A DNA stretch of 64,000 bases from Candidatus Enterococcus myersii (GTDB taxonomy: Bacteria > Bacillota > Bacilli > Lactobacillales > Enterococcaceae). The position numbers and the translations under genes were made by a program. Under the pieces are notes generated by a model, which saw nothing but the letters and a program-made list of their open reading frames with translations, searched no databases and was not told the DNA's origin. Below are positions 52,145 to 62,056 of this stretch, piece after piece (position 1 is the stretch's first letter; every line of letters begins with the position of its first letter). The stretch is from the NCBI RefSeq assembly GCF_017316025.1, contig NZ_JAFLVT010000005.1, forward strand, positions 62,001 to 126,000, read 5' to 3'.

Positions 52145-53797
52145 GTGAGTAAAAAAGGTGCAGAAATCATTGTCAATAGTTTGGAAAATCATAATGTCCC
52201 ATTTATTTTTGGCATTCCCGGTGCAAAAATTGATGGTGTTTTTGATACATTAGAAGATCATGGTCCGCAGTTGATTTTGGCGCGTCACGAGCAAAACGCT
52301 GCTTTTATGGCACAAGCAATTGGACGCTTAACGGGAGAACCAGGTGTAGTAATCGCAACTAGCGGTCCTGGCGCAAGTAATCTAGCGACAGGATTAGTAA
52401 CCGCAACAGCTGAAGGTGATCCTGTCTTAGCATTAGCTGGACAGGTCAAACGTTCTGATCTTTCCAAATTAACACATCAAAGTATGGATAATGCAGCATT
52501 ATTTGCACCAATCACAAAATATAGTTCTGAAATTCAAGATCCAGAAAATCTTTCAGAAAGCATTGCCAATGCGTATCGGATAGCGAAAACAGCTAAAAAA
52601 GGAGCCAGCTTTTTATCAATTCCGCAAGATGTTACCGATGGTGTGGTGAACAGTGATGCAATCAAGCCTCTGTCAGCGCCTAAGTTAGGAGCTGCTTCTG
52701 ATGAGGATATAGATGATCTAGTGAAACGAATTAATGAAGCCAAATTACCAACATTATTAGTTGGAATGCGTGCTTCTGGGCAAAAAGAAACAGCGGCAAT
52801 TCGAATGTTAGTTAAAAAAACCGGAATGCCAGTAGTAGAAACTTTCCAAGGTGCGGGTATTATCTCACGAGAATTAGAAAATCACTTCTTTGGACGTGTT
52901 GGTTTATTTCGAAATCAACCTGGTGATATGTTATTAAAACGTAGTGATTTAGTAATAGCAATTGGCTATGATCCCATTGAATATGAAGCACGAAACTGGA
53001 ATGCCGAAAAAGATGCACGCATTATCGTGATTGATGAAGTGCCGATGGAAATTGATCAATATATGCAACCAGAAGCAGAATTGATTGGCAGTATCGCTAA
53101 AACGATTGAAAAATTAAGTGGCAAGATTGTGGATTATCGCCTATCCTCAGATGCGAATAACTACCTGGTTACGCTACAAGATAAATTGAAAAATGGCATG
53201 CAAAAAAGTGCGCCTCACACTGGACGTGTTCACCCATTAGAAGTGATTGATACTTTGCAAAAAAATGTTTCCGATGAAATGACAGTGACTGTAGATGTCG
53301 GAAGCCATTATATTTGGATGGCACGACATTTTCGCAGTTATGAACCACGCAAGCTTTTATTTAGTAATGGGATGCAGACACTAGGTGTTGCGTTACCGTG
53401 GGCAATTTCAGCGGCGTTAGTACGACCAAATACGCAAATTTTTTCAATTTCTGGTGATGGCGGCTTCCTATTTTCAGCCCAAGAACTTGAAACGGCAGTG
53501 CGCCTAAAACAAAAAATTATTCATTTGATTTGGAATGATGGCAGCTATAATATGGTGGAATTTCAAGAAGAAATGAAATACGATCGTTCTTCAGGGGTGC
53601 ATTTTGGTCCAGTTGACTTTGTAAAATATGCCGAAGCATTTGGTGCAAAAGGATTACGGGCAACTTCAAAAGCGGAATTAGAGGCGGCAATTCAAACGGG
53701 CTTAGAAACAGAAGGTCCTGTAATCATTGACATTCCAATTGATTATTCTGATAACAAGGAATTAGGTAAAACAATTTTGCCCGATCAATTTTATTAA
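52145..53797 (+). CDS. alsS: Acetolactate synthase, catabolic
   Basis: 550-residue TPP enzyme condensing two pyruvates to acetolactate. Catalytic Glu in [11 protein letters not shown]/Mg motif [17 protein letters not shown]...NDGSYNMV. No ilvN-type regulatory subunit follows, and an acetolactate decarboxylase gene is next, so this is the acetoin/diacetyl pathway, not valine synthesis. The start is GTG 52145 with AAGGAG at 52129-52134. The longer reading from 52109 begins inside the leader. Confidence 0.96.
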   Translation: MSKKGAEIIVNSLENHNVPFIFGIPGAKIDGVFDTLEDHGPQLILARHEQNAAFMAQAIGRLTGEPGVVIATSGPGASNLATGLVTATAEGDPVLALAGQVKRSDLSKLTHQSMDNAALFAPITKYSSEIQDPENLSESIANAYRIAKTAKKGASFLSIPQDVTDGVVNSDAIKPLSAPKLGAASDEDIDDLVKRINEAKLPTLLVGMRASGQKETAAIRMLVKKTGMPVVETFQGAGIISRELENHFFGRVGLFRNQPGDMLLKRSDLVIAIGYDPIEYEARNWNAEKDARIIVIDEVPMEIDQYMQPEAELIGSIAKTIEKLSGKIVDYRLSSDANNYLVTLQDKLKNGMQKSAPHTGRVHPLEVIDTLQKNVSDEMTVTVDVGSHYIWMARHFRSYEPRKLLFSNGMQTLGVALPWAISAALVRPNTQIFSISGDGGFLFSAQELETAVRLKQKIIHLIWNDGSYNMVEFQEEMKYDRSSGVHFGPVDFVKYAEAFGAKGLRATSKAELEAAIQTGLETEGPVIIDIPIDYSDNKELGKTILPDQFY

Positions 53798-53883
53798 AAG
53801 ATAACCAGCAGCTACAGTGGCCACTTAATAAAGTAAAAAAGGTTTATTTTCTTTGTTAAGTTTGAAATAAGAGGAGATTTGAT

Positions 53884-54597
53884 ATGTTAGTGAAAACTAA
53901 AAATTATATTTATCAACATGGAACTTTAGGCGGTTTGATGCAAGATTTAATGGAGGGAACAGAGAAAATTGGCACGTTGTCTAACTATGGTGATTTTGGG
54001 TTAGGGACATTGGAAGGTTCCAATGGTGAAGTCATTTTCTTAGACGGTGTAATCTATCATGCTGACCAGACAGGGGCCATTCATCAACTAAGCGGAGAAG
54101 AACTGACGCCTTATGCAGCGGTTACTCATTTTGAATCCGATCTTCAATTTCCAAGCTCTGCTATAACAGATGATGAATTAAAAGCAGAAATTTTAAATAA
54201 AATTAGCCATAATCTATTTGCGGCTATCAAAGTTGCGGGAACATTTAAGCATATGCATGTACGGATAGCACCTAAACAAGTTAAACCCTATCCAAGATTT
54301 GTCGAAATTGCACGCAACCAACCCGAATTTTCAGCCGCTGAAATTTCTGGGACAATCGTGGGTTTTTTTACGCCCAAGCTATTTCACGGGGCGGCTGCAG
54401 CAGGTTTTCATTTACATTTTATTAGTGATGACCATAAATTCGGCGGTCATGTCTTGGATTTCAAGTTGACAAAAGGACAAGTAGACGTAATGGAATTAGC
54501 GGAATTTCGACAACATTTTCCGACAGAAAGTCCGGAATATTTAGCAAATGAAATAAAATTAGCCGATATAACAAAAGATATTGAAGAAGCTGAATAA
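53884..54597 (+). CDS. alsD: Alpha-acetolactate decarboxylase
   Basis: 237 residues. Converts acetolactate to acetoin, completing pH-relieving pyruvate disposal with AlsS. Zinc ligands in FHLHFISDDHKFGGHV and active-site Glu/Arg in the FEIARNQPEF region (as VEIARNQPEF). Family start pattern YQHGTLGGLMQDLMEGT is present. ATG 53884 follows GAGGAG. Gap of 86 bases to alsS without a terminator, so one operon. Confidence 0.96.
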   Translation: MLVKTKNYIYQHGTLGGLMQDLMEGTEKIGTLSNYGDFGLGTLEGSNGEVIFLDGVIYHADQTGAIHQLSGEELTPYAAVTHFESDLQFPSSAITDDELKAEILNKISHNLFAAIKVAGTFKHMHVRIAPKQVKPYPRFVEIARNQPEFSAAEISGTIVGFFTPKLFHGAAAAGFHLHFISDDHKFGGHVLDFKLTKGQVDVMELAEFRQHFPTESPEYLANEIKLADITKDIEEAE

Positions 54598-55012
54598 TGT
54601 AAAAAAGATACTTCTGCCTTAGCTGATTTTATAATGGAGTGGATCAATTAAAATATGTATTTTGCGGTTTGTTAAAGCTCCCTATTGCCTAAACAGCTCT
54701 TACTAGGTGCTTTGAATTAACTTTTTTACAAATAATAATTAAATCTAAGCATAACAAATAGCAGAGAAATTTGATGCCGATAGATTCTTTGAAGCTGGAC
54801 TAAAAATCTAACGTTTGAAAGAACCTACGTCTTATTTCACTGCTATTTTTTTGAAATGAAGGATTCTGCAGGCAACAACGGACTAAAAGACGATAAAAAA
54901 ATACACCTTAGGTCTGATTTTTATCATTTGCAGTAGCGGTAGACTGAATAAGTGAAGAAAATGACTGTTATCTTATTGGTTATTTTTTTGAAGGCTCATA
55001 AGGAGGCGTAAA
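54598..55012. other. 415-bp gene-free stretch between alsD and the ABC operon
   Basis: AT-rich, stops in all frames, no clear terminator after alsD. Holds a copy-like motif GCTGGACTAAAAATCTAAC (54794-54812) that resembles the loop region of the hairpin at 51920-51938. The promoter of the following ABC operon must lie in the right part, but no consensus pair stands out. Confidence 0.5.
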
Positions 55013-55696
55013 ATGGAAGTAATTGAAACATTAAGTGTAGGGAAAACATATGGTTCAGGAAACACCGCATTCACGGCATTAAAAGAAATCAGTTTGAAAA
55101 TTGAAAAAGGAGAATCGGTGGCGATTGTCGGGAAAAGTGGCTCTGGTAAATCGACATTGATGCATATTTTGGCCTTGTTAGATAAGCCAACAACAGGTCA
55201 AGTCAAAATAGTTGGTCAAGAAACAAATGGTATTAAAAAGAAAGAGTTGAATAAATTACGCAATCAAACCTTTGGCTTTGTTTTTCAACAATTCTTTTTG
55301 AATGCCAAAGACAGTGTTTTAGATAATGTTATTTTGCCGTTAAAAATTGCCGGTATTACAGGTAAAGAACGTAAGGAAAAAGCGATGGCGGCTTTAGCTG
55401 CAGTGGATTTAGCAGATAAAGCGCAAAACAAGGCCAATAATTTATCAGGTGGCCAAAAACAGCGCGTATGTATTGCCCGTGCTTTAGTCAACGATCCAGA
55501 AATTATTTTTGCTGATGAACCTACAGGAAATTTAGACTCTGCCACTGGTGAAAAAGTGGAAGAATTACTTTTTCGTTTAAATCGCCAAAAGGGTATCACC
55601 TTAATTGTCGTTACCCATGATCCTGATCTTGCTGCCCGGTGTGATCGGCAAATTCACATTAAAGATGGCTTTATTGTTAAGGAGGAACGTTCATGA
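55013..55696 (+). CDS. ABC transporter ATPase, MacB/LolD type
   Basis: 227 residues. Walker A GKSGSGKST, signature LSGGQKQR, Walker B IIFADEPTGNLDS, H-loop VVTHD. This subgroup works with FtsX-like permeases in peptide/antibiotic export or mechanotransmission. Ribosome site AAGGAGG before ATG. The stop overlaps the permease ATG (ATGA). No histidine kinase gene is adjacent, so a bacitracin-type sensing module is not evident. Confidence 0.92.
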   Translation: MEVIETLSVGKTYGSGNTAFTALKEISLKIEKGESVAIVGKSGSGKSTLMHILALLDKPTTGQVKIVGQETNGIKKKELNKLRNQTFGFVFQQFFLNAKDSVLDNVILPLKIAGITGKERKEKAMAALAAVDLADKAQNKANNLSGGQKQRVCIARALVNDPEIIFADEPTGNLDSATGEKVEELLFRLNRQKGITLIVVTHDPDLAARCDRQIHIKDGFIVKEERS

Positions 55697-56967
55697 ATTT
55701 ATGGGATACAATAACTTCTGCCAGTGCAAATTTATGGCGGAATAAAGGGCGAACCATTTTAACTATTTTAGCGATTTTTATCGGCGCATTTACTATTTCG
55801 ATGACGTTGGGTATTAAAGCTGGGGTTAACGACTATGTCGATAAACAAGTAAAAAATGTTGGTCGTGATGATTTATTAATGATAAACAAAGCTGTTAGTG
55901 ATGACCCAAACAAAGCCAGTGATGAACCAAAAGAATACACGGAAGAACAAGGCAATGCCGAGGACTCTTATTTATTGGACGAAAAAGATATCACAAAAAT
56001 TACAAAAATTGCTGGCTTAACAGATGTAAAACCAGCCGAATCTTTTAGTCCAGACTATATTGTCGGAAAAAATAATAAAAAGTTTGTTTTATCTGCATCA
56101 AGTACAGATGGCATTGATGTTGACTTAAAAGCTGGTAAACAAGTGAGTCAAAAAGGCGATGCCTATGAAATTGCATTAGCTGCAAATTATGTCAAGAGTT
56201 TAGGTTTTGCTAATGCACAAGATGCGCTAGGAAAAAAAATTAGAATAGCGGCCTCGTCACAAGCGACAAAAGCGCAATCAGAAGTGGTGGCAACTGTTGT
56301 CGGCGTGCGCAATCCAAGTATTGTAAATAATGGTGATTCTGTCGTTAGTAAAGCTTTGGCTGAAAAATTAATTGCCATCAATAAGGCTGGGTTGCCTAAG
56401 GGGATGCAAAATCAATATTACGCTATTTTGGCAACTGTCAAAAATCCAACAGAAAATAATATTACAAAATTAAAAGAAAAATTGAGTAAACACGGGTATG
56501 GGGCGAGTACCTTTGCTGATCAGGTGGGGATGATTCATTCAACCGTCGATGCAATCACAGGTGTATTAACATTGTTTGGTGCTATTGCATTATTGGCAGC
56601 CAGTTTTGGGATCATTAACACGTTGTATATGTCAGTACAAGAACGCACGCGAGAAATTGGTTTAATGAAAGCAATGGGAATGGGGCGAGGAAAAGTTTTC
56701 TTAGCCTTTAGTATTGAAGCGATTTTAATTGGTTTTTGGGGATCAGCATTAGGTGTTGCTGTTGCAATGGGAGCTGCAAAAGTCGTAAATAAAGTAGCAA
56801 CCGATTCTTTCTTACAAGGATTAGATGGCTTTAACCTATTGCAGTTTAATTTCTCATCGGTTGCCATGATTATGGTAATCATTATGTTAATTGCCTTTTT
56901 AGCAGGAACATTCCCTGCAAATCGCGCTGCTCGGTTGGACCCAATTGACGCATTGCGTTATGAATAA
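55693..56967 (+). CDS. ABC transporter permease, FtsX/MacB type
   Basis: 424 residues. One N-terminal helix (about 20-42) after NLWRNKGRTILTILAIFIGAF, a large extracellular domain (about 50-280) of MacB periplasmic-core type, then three C-terminal helices with the conserved REIGLMKAMGMGRGKVFLAF coupling segment and the end RAARLDPIDALRYE. Pairs with the ATPase upstream. Substrate unknown; efflux of a peptide, lipid or drug is possible. Closed by a bidirectional terminator. Confidence 0.92.
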   Translation: MNLWDTITSASANLWRNKGRTILTILAIFIGAFTISMTLGIKAGVNDYVDKQVKNVGRDDLLMINKAVSDDPNKASDEPKEYTEEQGNAEDSYLLDEKDITKITKIAGLTDVKPAESFSPDYIVGKNNKKFVLSASSTDGIDVDLKAGKQVSQKGDAYEIALAANYVKSLGFANAQDALGKKIRIAASSQATKAQSEVVATVVGVRNPSIVNNGDSVVSKALAEKLIAINKAGLPKGMQNQYYAILATVKNPTENNITKLKEKLSKHGYGASTFADQVGMIHSTVDAITGVLTLFGAIALLAASFGIINTLYMSVQERTREIGLMKAMGMGRGKVFLAFSIEAILIGFWGSALGVAVAMGAAKVVNKVATDSFLQGLDGFNLLQFNFSSVAMIMVIIMLIAFLAGTFPANRAARLDPIDALRYE

Positions 56968-57082
56968 ACTTCTAATCATATAAGAGTAGTAAGAATAAAG
57001 ATAGTAACTAACCTAATTGAAACAATTCAATTTTAACGGTAGTGTTTAATAATGAAGGACTTTAGGTTGGTTTTACAAACAA

Positions 57083-57127
57083 AAACTTCAGGAAACCGTC
57101 TTGGTGACACTTCCTGAAGTTTTTTTG
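57083..57127. terminator. Bidirectional terminator, ABC permease / phosphoesterase
   Basis: AAACTTCAGGAA (57083-57094) pairs with TTCCTGAAGTTT (57111-57122), 16-base loop, A-run before and T-run after. Confidence 0.9.
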
Positions 57128-57128
57128 C

Positions 57129-58445
57129 TTATGGTTTAATGACTAATTTTTGATCAGCTAAATTGGTATCGTTAATGGCCGAATCAATGTATTTTTGTAA
57201 AAAGGGAGAATATTTGCCAAGTTCTTTATAAGCAAAAGACTGCTTTATTTGCTCTCTTCTCTTTGATGAATAGTCATCTTGTCCAGTAAAATAATTGTAA
57301 TTTACTTCACCAACTAATTTAGCTGCGGGCGCTAAAATATTTTCATCCCGCACATTTTGATCTAAAAGCTGTTGATAAGCTAATCTTTGCCCATCTTTGA
57401 AGAAAAGTTCTTTTAAATATGCATTATGTTGACTTAGATTTTTAGCCGTCATTTTATTTTCTTTAGCCCAAGCGTCTACGTCAACTGTTTGTCTGTGATA
57501 GGAAATTTTGCCTGGGGTAAGCTTTAATTCACCATAAGCATGATCGGCAATCGCAAAGGAGCTGGTAACAACTTCAGTAATGTCAGTTTTTCCAGTAGGA
57601 TCTTTCATAATATCTTGAGCATGAATATGACCGGAAAAAACTACAGGCACCTGATATTTTGCTAAAAGACTTTTAAGAGTTTGAGCGTTTGACAAGACAT
57701 AACCTTTGTAAACAAGAGGGTTATGAATAAAAAGATTATGATGCATAAAGAGAATCGGAACTTTGTTTTTACTTTCAGCAATTTGCAATCTTTTTTCAAG
57801 CCAATTTAAAGTTTCATCTTTTACTTGGCCACCTGTATGGGGTTGCGCACGACTGGTTTGAATGGGGTATTCATTTGTATCTAAGAAAATAAAGTCATAT
57901 TTTTTGTCGATTTTAATTGCATAACTTAATGACGCGCTATCTGTACTAGTCGCAAGTTTATACCCATCGGGGAAAAATTCTTTAAAGTCAGTAGGTGAGA
58001 TTTGGGCAATACGCTCTTTGGTATCACCCTGGTATTTGCGAGCCCAACCATCAAAAATATCGTGGTTCCCAGGAATCGCAAGTATCTTTGTACCAGTCTT
58101 TTTTACAGGAGCTAAAATTTCAGCCATTTCTTTGGCACTTTGTTTTTCACCATTTAAGGTTAAGTCACCTGTCAAAATAATTGCCGCAGGCTTTACTTTT
58201 TTTGCTTTAGCCACAAAAGCTGTTAAAGATTCTTCTTGATAATCCAAATCTTTTCCGGCAGCAGTTCCTTTGATAAATTGAAATTCTTTGCCATCATCGT
58301 GAAGAGACGGGGCAATAAAATGAATATCCGTGGCAATCCAAAACGTATTATTTTTTGGCTCAAATTGATTTGCCTCAGTTGAGGTGTGACACCCAGTAAG
58401 GACAAATCCAAATAGAATTAGTAATATTGTTAGCATTTTTTTCAT
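57129..58445 (-). CDS. Metallophosphoesterase lipoprotein
   Basis: 438 residues. Signal peptide MKKMLTILLILFGFVLTGC with lipobox (Cys19), so anchored on the outer membrane face. Calcineurin-type metal motifs: ATDIHFIA, LTGDLTLNGE, PGNHDIFDG, MHHNLF, SGHIHAQD. A C-terminal helical domain follows (about 340-438). Substrate unknown; relatives act on nucleotides or phosphodiesters. The eight residues before the lipid Cys, LFGFVLTG, closely resemble pheromone cAD1. Start ATG 58445 has GGGAG at 58454-58458; an upstream in-frame GTG (58454) overlaps that site. Confidence 0.9.
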   Translation of the reverse strand: MKKMLTILLILFGFVLTGCHTSTEANQFEPKNNTFWIATDIHFIAPSLHDDGKEFQFIKGTAAGKDLDYQEESLTAFVAKAKKVKPAAIILTGDLTLNGEKQSAKEMAEILAPVKKTGTKILAIPGNHDIFDGWARKYQGDTKERIAQISPTDFKEFFPDGYKLATSTDSASLSYAIKIDKKYDFIFLDTNEYPIQTSRAQPHTGGQVKDETLNWLEKRLQIAESKNKVPILFMHHNLFIHNPLVYKGYVLSNAQTLKSLLAKYQVPVVFSGHIHAQDIMKDPTGKTDITEVVTSSFAIADHAYGELKLTPGKISYHRQTVDVDAWAKENKMTAKNLSQHNAYLKELFFKDGQRLAYQQLLDQNVRDENILAPAAKLVGEVNYNYFTGQDDYSSKRREQIKQSFAYKELGKYSPFLQKYIDSAINDTNLADQKLVIKP

Positions 58446-58499
58446 CTTCCACACTCCCGCAGGTTATCATAGCACAAAGGTTGTCATTATGTTAAAAAT

Positions 58500-58566
58500 T
58501 AGACAATAAAATAAAGAGTAGGGATAATAAGACTTCACTAAAGCCCTCTTATCCCTGCTCTTTATT
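58500..58566 (-). terminator. Terminator of the ocd-like/aminotransferase operon
   Basis: AATAAAGAGTAGGGATAA (58510-58527) pairs over 18 bp (one G-U) with 58549-58566. On the minus strand it is followed by TTTATTTTATTG. It lies upstream of the phosphoesterase gene and ends the operon to its right. Confidence 0.85.
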
Positions 58567-58591
58567 TATAAAGGTGTATTAAGTTAAAGTA

Positions 58592-59716
58592 TTAATCAAA
58601 TTGACGAAGATATTCTGAAAATTTTGCAAGTCCAGTCTTTAAATCATCAGTTTTACAAGCATAGCCAATTCGCACGCATTTTTCAAACTCAAAGCACTCA
58701 CCGGGTGTGAATAAAATACCGTGATTGTCAATTAAATCCAAGCACAAATCATAACTTGTCATGTCAAAATCATAGTACAGTAAAGTGATCGTCCCTGCTT
58801 GTGGTTTCACGTAGTGGATATGGGGTTCGTTTTGTACCCATGTGTCTAAAATCTGCAAATTTTTACGTACTAAAGTTAAGTTGCGGGCCATAATTTCTGT
58901 TTGATGGGTGAGTGCAATGGCTGCCAGTTCTTCATCTAGCAGGCCACAACTAATCGTATTATGATCGCGATGTATTAAACAGGTATCCATAGCAGCAGAA
59001 TCTCTGGTTGCAATCCAACCCAGTCGCAAGCCGGCCAATGACCAAACTTTTGACATGCTACTTGTGCTAATTCCTTTTTCGTATAAATCAACAATAGAAG
59101 GACTCACTTCATCAGTTTGTGTCAAGCCGCGGTATGTCTCATCACATAAAATGTAGGCGTCAACTTCTTTGGCAAGAGCAACGATGCCATTTAAAATATC
59201 TGCTGACATTAAAGCACCTGATGGATTGTTGGGATTGTTAATAACGATAACTTTAGTTTTATCCGAAACTAATTTTTTTACTTCCGCTAAGTCTGGTAAA
59301 AAGTTATTTTCTTTTTTTAGTGCATACATTTTAACCGTGGCACCAAATGATTCCGGTATTGAATATAATTGCTGATAGGTAGGGAGGATAGCCACAACTT
59401 CATCTTCGGGATTTACTAAAGAATATAAGACAAGATGATTTGCACCGATTGCACCATGGGTGGTAACAACTTGATCTGGCGTAATATTTTGATAGAGCTT
59501 CGTGATTCCCTGTTTAAAAGTTGGATTGCCAAAAATATGACCATAGGTGAGACGTTTTTTTAAAAGATCATTTAAAGTTTTTTCTTTATCCAGTCCAGCT
59601 AATTCGAATAAATCATTGACACTAATTGAGTCGACACAGGTTTCACCAGTGTTGTAAATAGCTTTGTCTTCGTGTTCGTTCATCCACATTTCTACTTTAA
59701 AGGGTTTGATATTCAT
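58592..59716 (-). CDS. PLP aminotransferase, class I/II, specificity unknown
   Basis: 374 residues. Fold-type I aminotransferase: NPNNPSGA, DETYRGL, and Schiff-base Lys in SSMSKVWSLAGLRLGW; substrate carboxylate Arg in CVRIGYAC. The N-terminus (KPFKVEMWMNEHEDKAIYNTGE region) resembles a subgroup sometimes annotated capreomycidine-synthase-like. Ribosome site GGAGG before ATG. It follows the cyclodeaminase-like gene by 48 bases and both share the terminator at 58500-58566. Role probably in amino-acid catabolism. Confidence 0.85.
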   Translation of the reverse strand: MNIKPFKVEMWMNEHEDKAIYNTGETCVDSISVNDLFELAGLDKEKTLNDLLKKRLTYGHIFGNPTFKQGITKLYQNITPDQVVTTHGAIGANHLVLYSLVNPEDEVVAILPTYQQLYSIPESFGATVKMYALKKENNFLPDLAEVKKLVSDKTKVIVINNPNNPSGALMSADILNGIVALAKEVDAYILCDETYRGLTQTDEVSPSIVDLYEKGISTSSMSKVWSLAGLRLGWIATRDSAAMDTCLIHRDHNTISCGLLDEELAAIALTHQTEIMARNLTLVRKNLQILDTWVQNEPHIHYVKPQAGTITLLYYDFDMTSYDLCLDLIDNHGILFTPGECFEFEKCVRIGYACKTDDLKTGLAKFSEYLRQFD

Positions 59717-59764
59717 TTTTTTCCTCCTTAATTTAGGGCAGTTCCCGCGTGTTTGTAAAAAAAA

Positions 59765-60799
59765 CTATAAAAAGACAGTTTGGCCAATATTTTCTTTAGT
59801 AGCTATTTTTAATGCTAAATTTGAAACAGCTAGATCTTGGAGTGCAATTCCTGTCGAATCAAAAATCGTAATGGCATCATCTGTAGTACGACCTGCAACT
59901 TTTCCTGTAATAAGGGCGCCAATTTCACCGCTAATGTCAGCTTTTTTTATAACTCCTTCTTTGATCGGACGTTCAGTTTCACCAACAGTTATTGCTTGTT
60001 GTAAATCATCAACGATGATGATAGCATCTTTAAAAATCTGCGGATCAATTTCTTCTTTACCGCTGATGTCAGCGCCAATACAACTAAAGTGTGTTCCTTT
60101 TTTTACCCATTTTGCCTTTATAATTGGCGTAGTGGCAGGGGTTACCGTTGCCACTAAATCTGATTTTTCTAATGTTTGCGCAAGATCTGTCACAGCGCTA
60201 ACATTCGTATTTTTTAGCGAAACTTTTTTGGTTGGATTTTTGGCTAACAAACTTTCTAAAGGTGTCGCCAAATTTGTTACAAACGCATTTGCTTTGTTTG
60301 CATCTAAGGGATCAAAAATAAAAATATCCGATATACTGTCAAAAACCGTCAAATATGCAGCAATCTGAAAAAAGGCTTGTTGGCCCGAACCAATAATTAG
60401 CAATGTTTTGGCCATTTTTTTAGCTAAATATTTTGCACCAATGGCTCCTGCGGCACCGGTGCGCATGCCCGTGATATATTCAGCATCCAACAAGCTGCAA
60501 GGTGCTCCTGTTTTACTATCAAATAAGAGGGTAGTACCAAATAAAGCCGGTAAGTTTTTGGCGGGATTATCTTTAAACCAAGAGACGACTTTTAAACCGT
60601 AACGCTCAAGTTCAGGCATAACACCAGCTTTGATATCCATATCCGCAACACCAGCTTCAAATTCATGGAATATCATCGGAAGCACGAAGGCTTTGTTTAA
60701 CTCTTTTTGTTTATAGGCCTCTTCAACTGCGGCGATAGTTTCTTCCATTGTTAAAATTTTTCGTAAATCATTTTCATTTAAAACTGTAACTTTATTCAT
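59765..60799 (-). CDS. Ornithine cyclodeaminase / mu-crystallin family protein
   Basis: 344 residues. NAD-binding Rossmann core with LLIIGSGQQAFFQI, substrate Arg/Lys in KAGVMPELERYGLKVVSW, and DAEYITGMRTGAAGA as the family signature. Members are ornithine cyclodeaminases, alanine dehydrogenases or ketimine reductases; specificity is open. Start ATG 60799 is preceded by AAAGGAGTTG; a further 40 in-frame codons upstream lie in the divergent promoter region and were rejected. First gene of the operon and divergent from the PucR-type regulator. Confidence 0.87.
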   Translation of the reverse strand: MNKVTVLNENDLRKILTMEETIAAVEEAYKQKELNKAFVLPMIFHEFEAGVADMDIKAGVMPELERYGLKVVSWFKDNPAKNLPALFGTTLLFDSKTGAPCSLLDAEYITGMRTGAAGAIGAKYLAKKMAKTLLIIGSGQQAFFQIAAYLTVFDSISDIFIFDPLDANKANAFVTNLATPLESLLAKNPTKKVSLKNTNVSAVTDLAQTLEKSDLVATVTPATTPIIKAKWVKKGTHFSCIGADISGKEEIDPQIFKDAIIIVDDLQQAITVGETERPIKEGVIKKADISGEIGALITGKVAGRTTDDAITIFDSTGIALQDLAVSNLALKIATKENIGQTVFL

Positions 60800-60938
60800 G
60801 GAAACAACTCCTTTACTTCTTTTATTGTAAGCGATAAATGTAAGAGGTTTTTTTGTAATATTTCCAAAATTAAGATATATTTTTTGTAGAGATAATAAAA
60901 ATGCTTGCGTGTTTTTCATTTATGATGGAGGTGTAAAG

Positions 60939-62021
60939 ATGGGTTTGACTGTCACAGGTCTATTGGACACTATTGATCCAAAGGGATTTGTTTTGTGTGC
61001 TGGTTTTAATGGGCTGAAGAATCCGATAATGGATGTGGGGATTTTAGATCACGAATTTGATTTAATGAAAAATAAGGAACAGCCGTATTTTGAACCTTGT
61101 TCCATTGTTGTATCCAGCCTGTTGTTCATGAAAGACAATCCAGAGCAACTGTTACCAACCATTCAACAATTATTACAAGATAAAGTGAGTTCTTTAGCCA
61201 TTCAAAATGTTTACTTTAAGGATATTCCCCTAGCGGTCCTTAATTATTGCAACGAAAAAAATTTCCCCTTGTTTTTATTGACGGAAGAAGCGGATTACTT
61301 AGAAAATTTGATTTTTAAAATTAAAAACAGTATTCATCAAGCGGATTATTTAAATTATTTAGAACATAGTTTTCAACAGTTATTAAATGGTGATGAACAC
61401 AATTTTGCGTCTTTATATCAACAGCTATCCCTTGTTTTAAAGCCTCAGAGTCGAGCATATTTGATTGAAAAACAAGATCAAGCCGTCTTTTCTTTACGGG
61501 AGTATGATCAATTTAAACGTGATATTCCCCAAGCTGCATTTTTAACGCGGTGGAAAAATAAACTTTTTGTTCTAACAACCTTGGAGCTAACTTTTCCGCC
61601 TGGTTTTAAGTCCAATCTTATCGGCGGCTGTAGCAGCAACCAAGAACAAAACAAAGATTTAGCACAATTATTTGAAGAATCCTTGTTGGCTTTAGAAGCT
61701 AATAATCAATTTGGCAAAATTTTTCACTACGATGATTTAGGTATTTTAGCTTTGATTGGCAAAATGAAACTAAATACTGGTATTACAAAGCTTGTTGACA
61801 AATTAATGGCTGAACTACAAGCAGATTTTGGGATAGAGGTATTTCAAACTGTACTCATTTTTTTTGCCGCAAATGGTGATATTCAAAAAACAGCCGACAC
61901 GCTATTTATTCATCCCAATACAGTCCGTTATCGCATCAAAACTGTCTGCAACAAGCTTGGATTTCAATCAGAGTTTGAATTGATTGCAAACTACGGTCTA
62001 CTGTTTAAAATAAGAAAATAA
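60939..62021 (+). CDS. PucR-family transcriptional regulator
   Basis: 360 residues. The N-terminal ~120 residues match the PucR ligand domain in pattern (GLLDTIDPKGFVLCAGFNGL; DVGILDHEFDL). A GGDEF-like middle region is present, and the C-terminal helix-turn-helix (about 318-350) reads QKTADTLFIHPNTVRYRIK. Such proteins activate purine, GABA or amino-acid catabolic genes in response to the substrate. ATG 60939 follows TGGAGGTG at 60926-60932. It lies between two amino-acid operons, divergent from one and 35 bases before an aminotransferase, so it most likely controls both. Confidence 0.88.
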   Translation: MGLTVTGLLDTIDPKGFVLCAGFNGLKNPIMDVGILDHEFDLMKNKEQPYFEPCSIVVSSLLFMKDNPEQLLPTIQQLLQDKVSSLAIQNVYFKDIPLAVLNYCNEKNFPLFLLTEEADYLENLIFKIKNSIHQADYLNYLEHSFQQLLNGDEHNFASLYQQLSLVLKPQSRAYLIEKQDQAVFSLREYDQFKRDIPQAAFLTRWKNKLFVLTTLELTFPPGFKSNLIGGCSSNQEQNKDLAQLFEESLLALEANNQFGKIFHYDDLGILALIGKMKLNTGITKLVDKLMAELQADFGIEVFQTVLIFFAANGDIQKTADTLFIHPNTVRYRIKTVCNKLGFQSEFELIANYGLLFKIRK

Positions 62022-62056
62022 TTACTACGAGATAAAATGGGCGAGGAGGGATTAGT

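Noticed and set aside
59664-60368. 234-codon plus-strand frame over the cyclodeaminase-like gene
   Set aside because: Antisense to a gene with clear family motifs; Ser/Phe/Val-rich shadow.
60800-60919. Forty extra N-terminal codons on the cyclodeaminase-like protein
   Set aside because: They cross the divergent promoter region and lack a ribosome site; ATG 60799 follows AAAGGAG.
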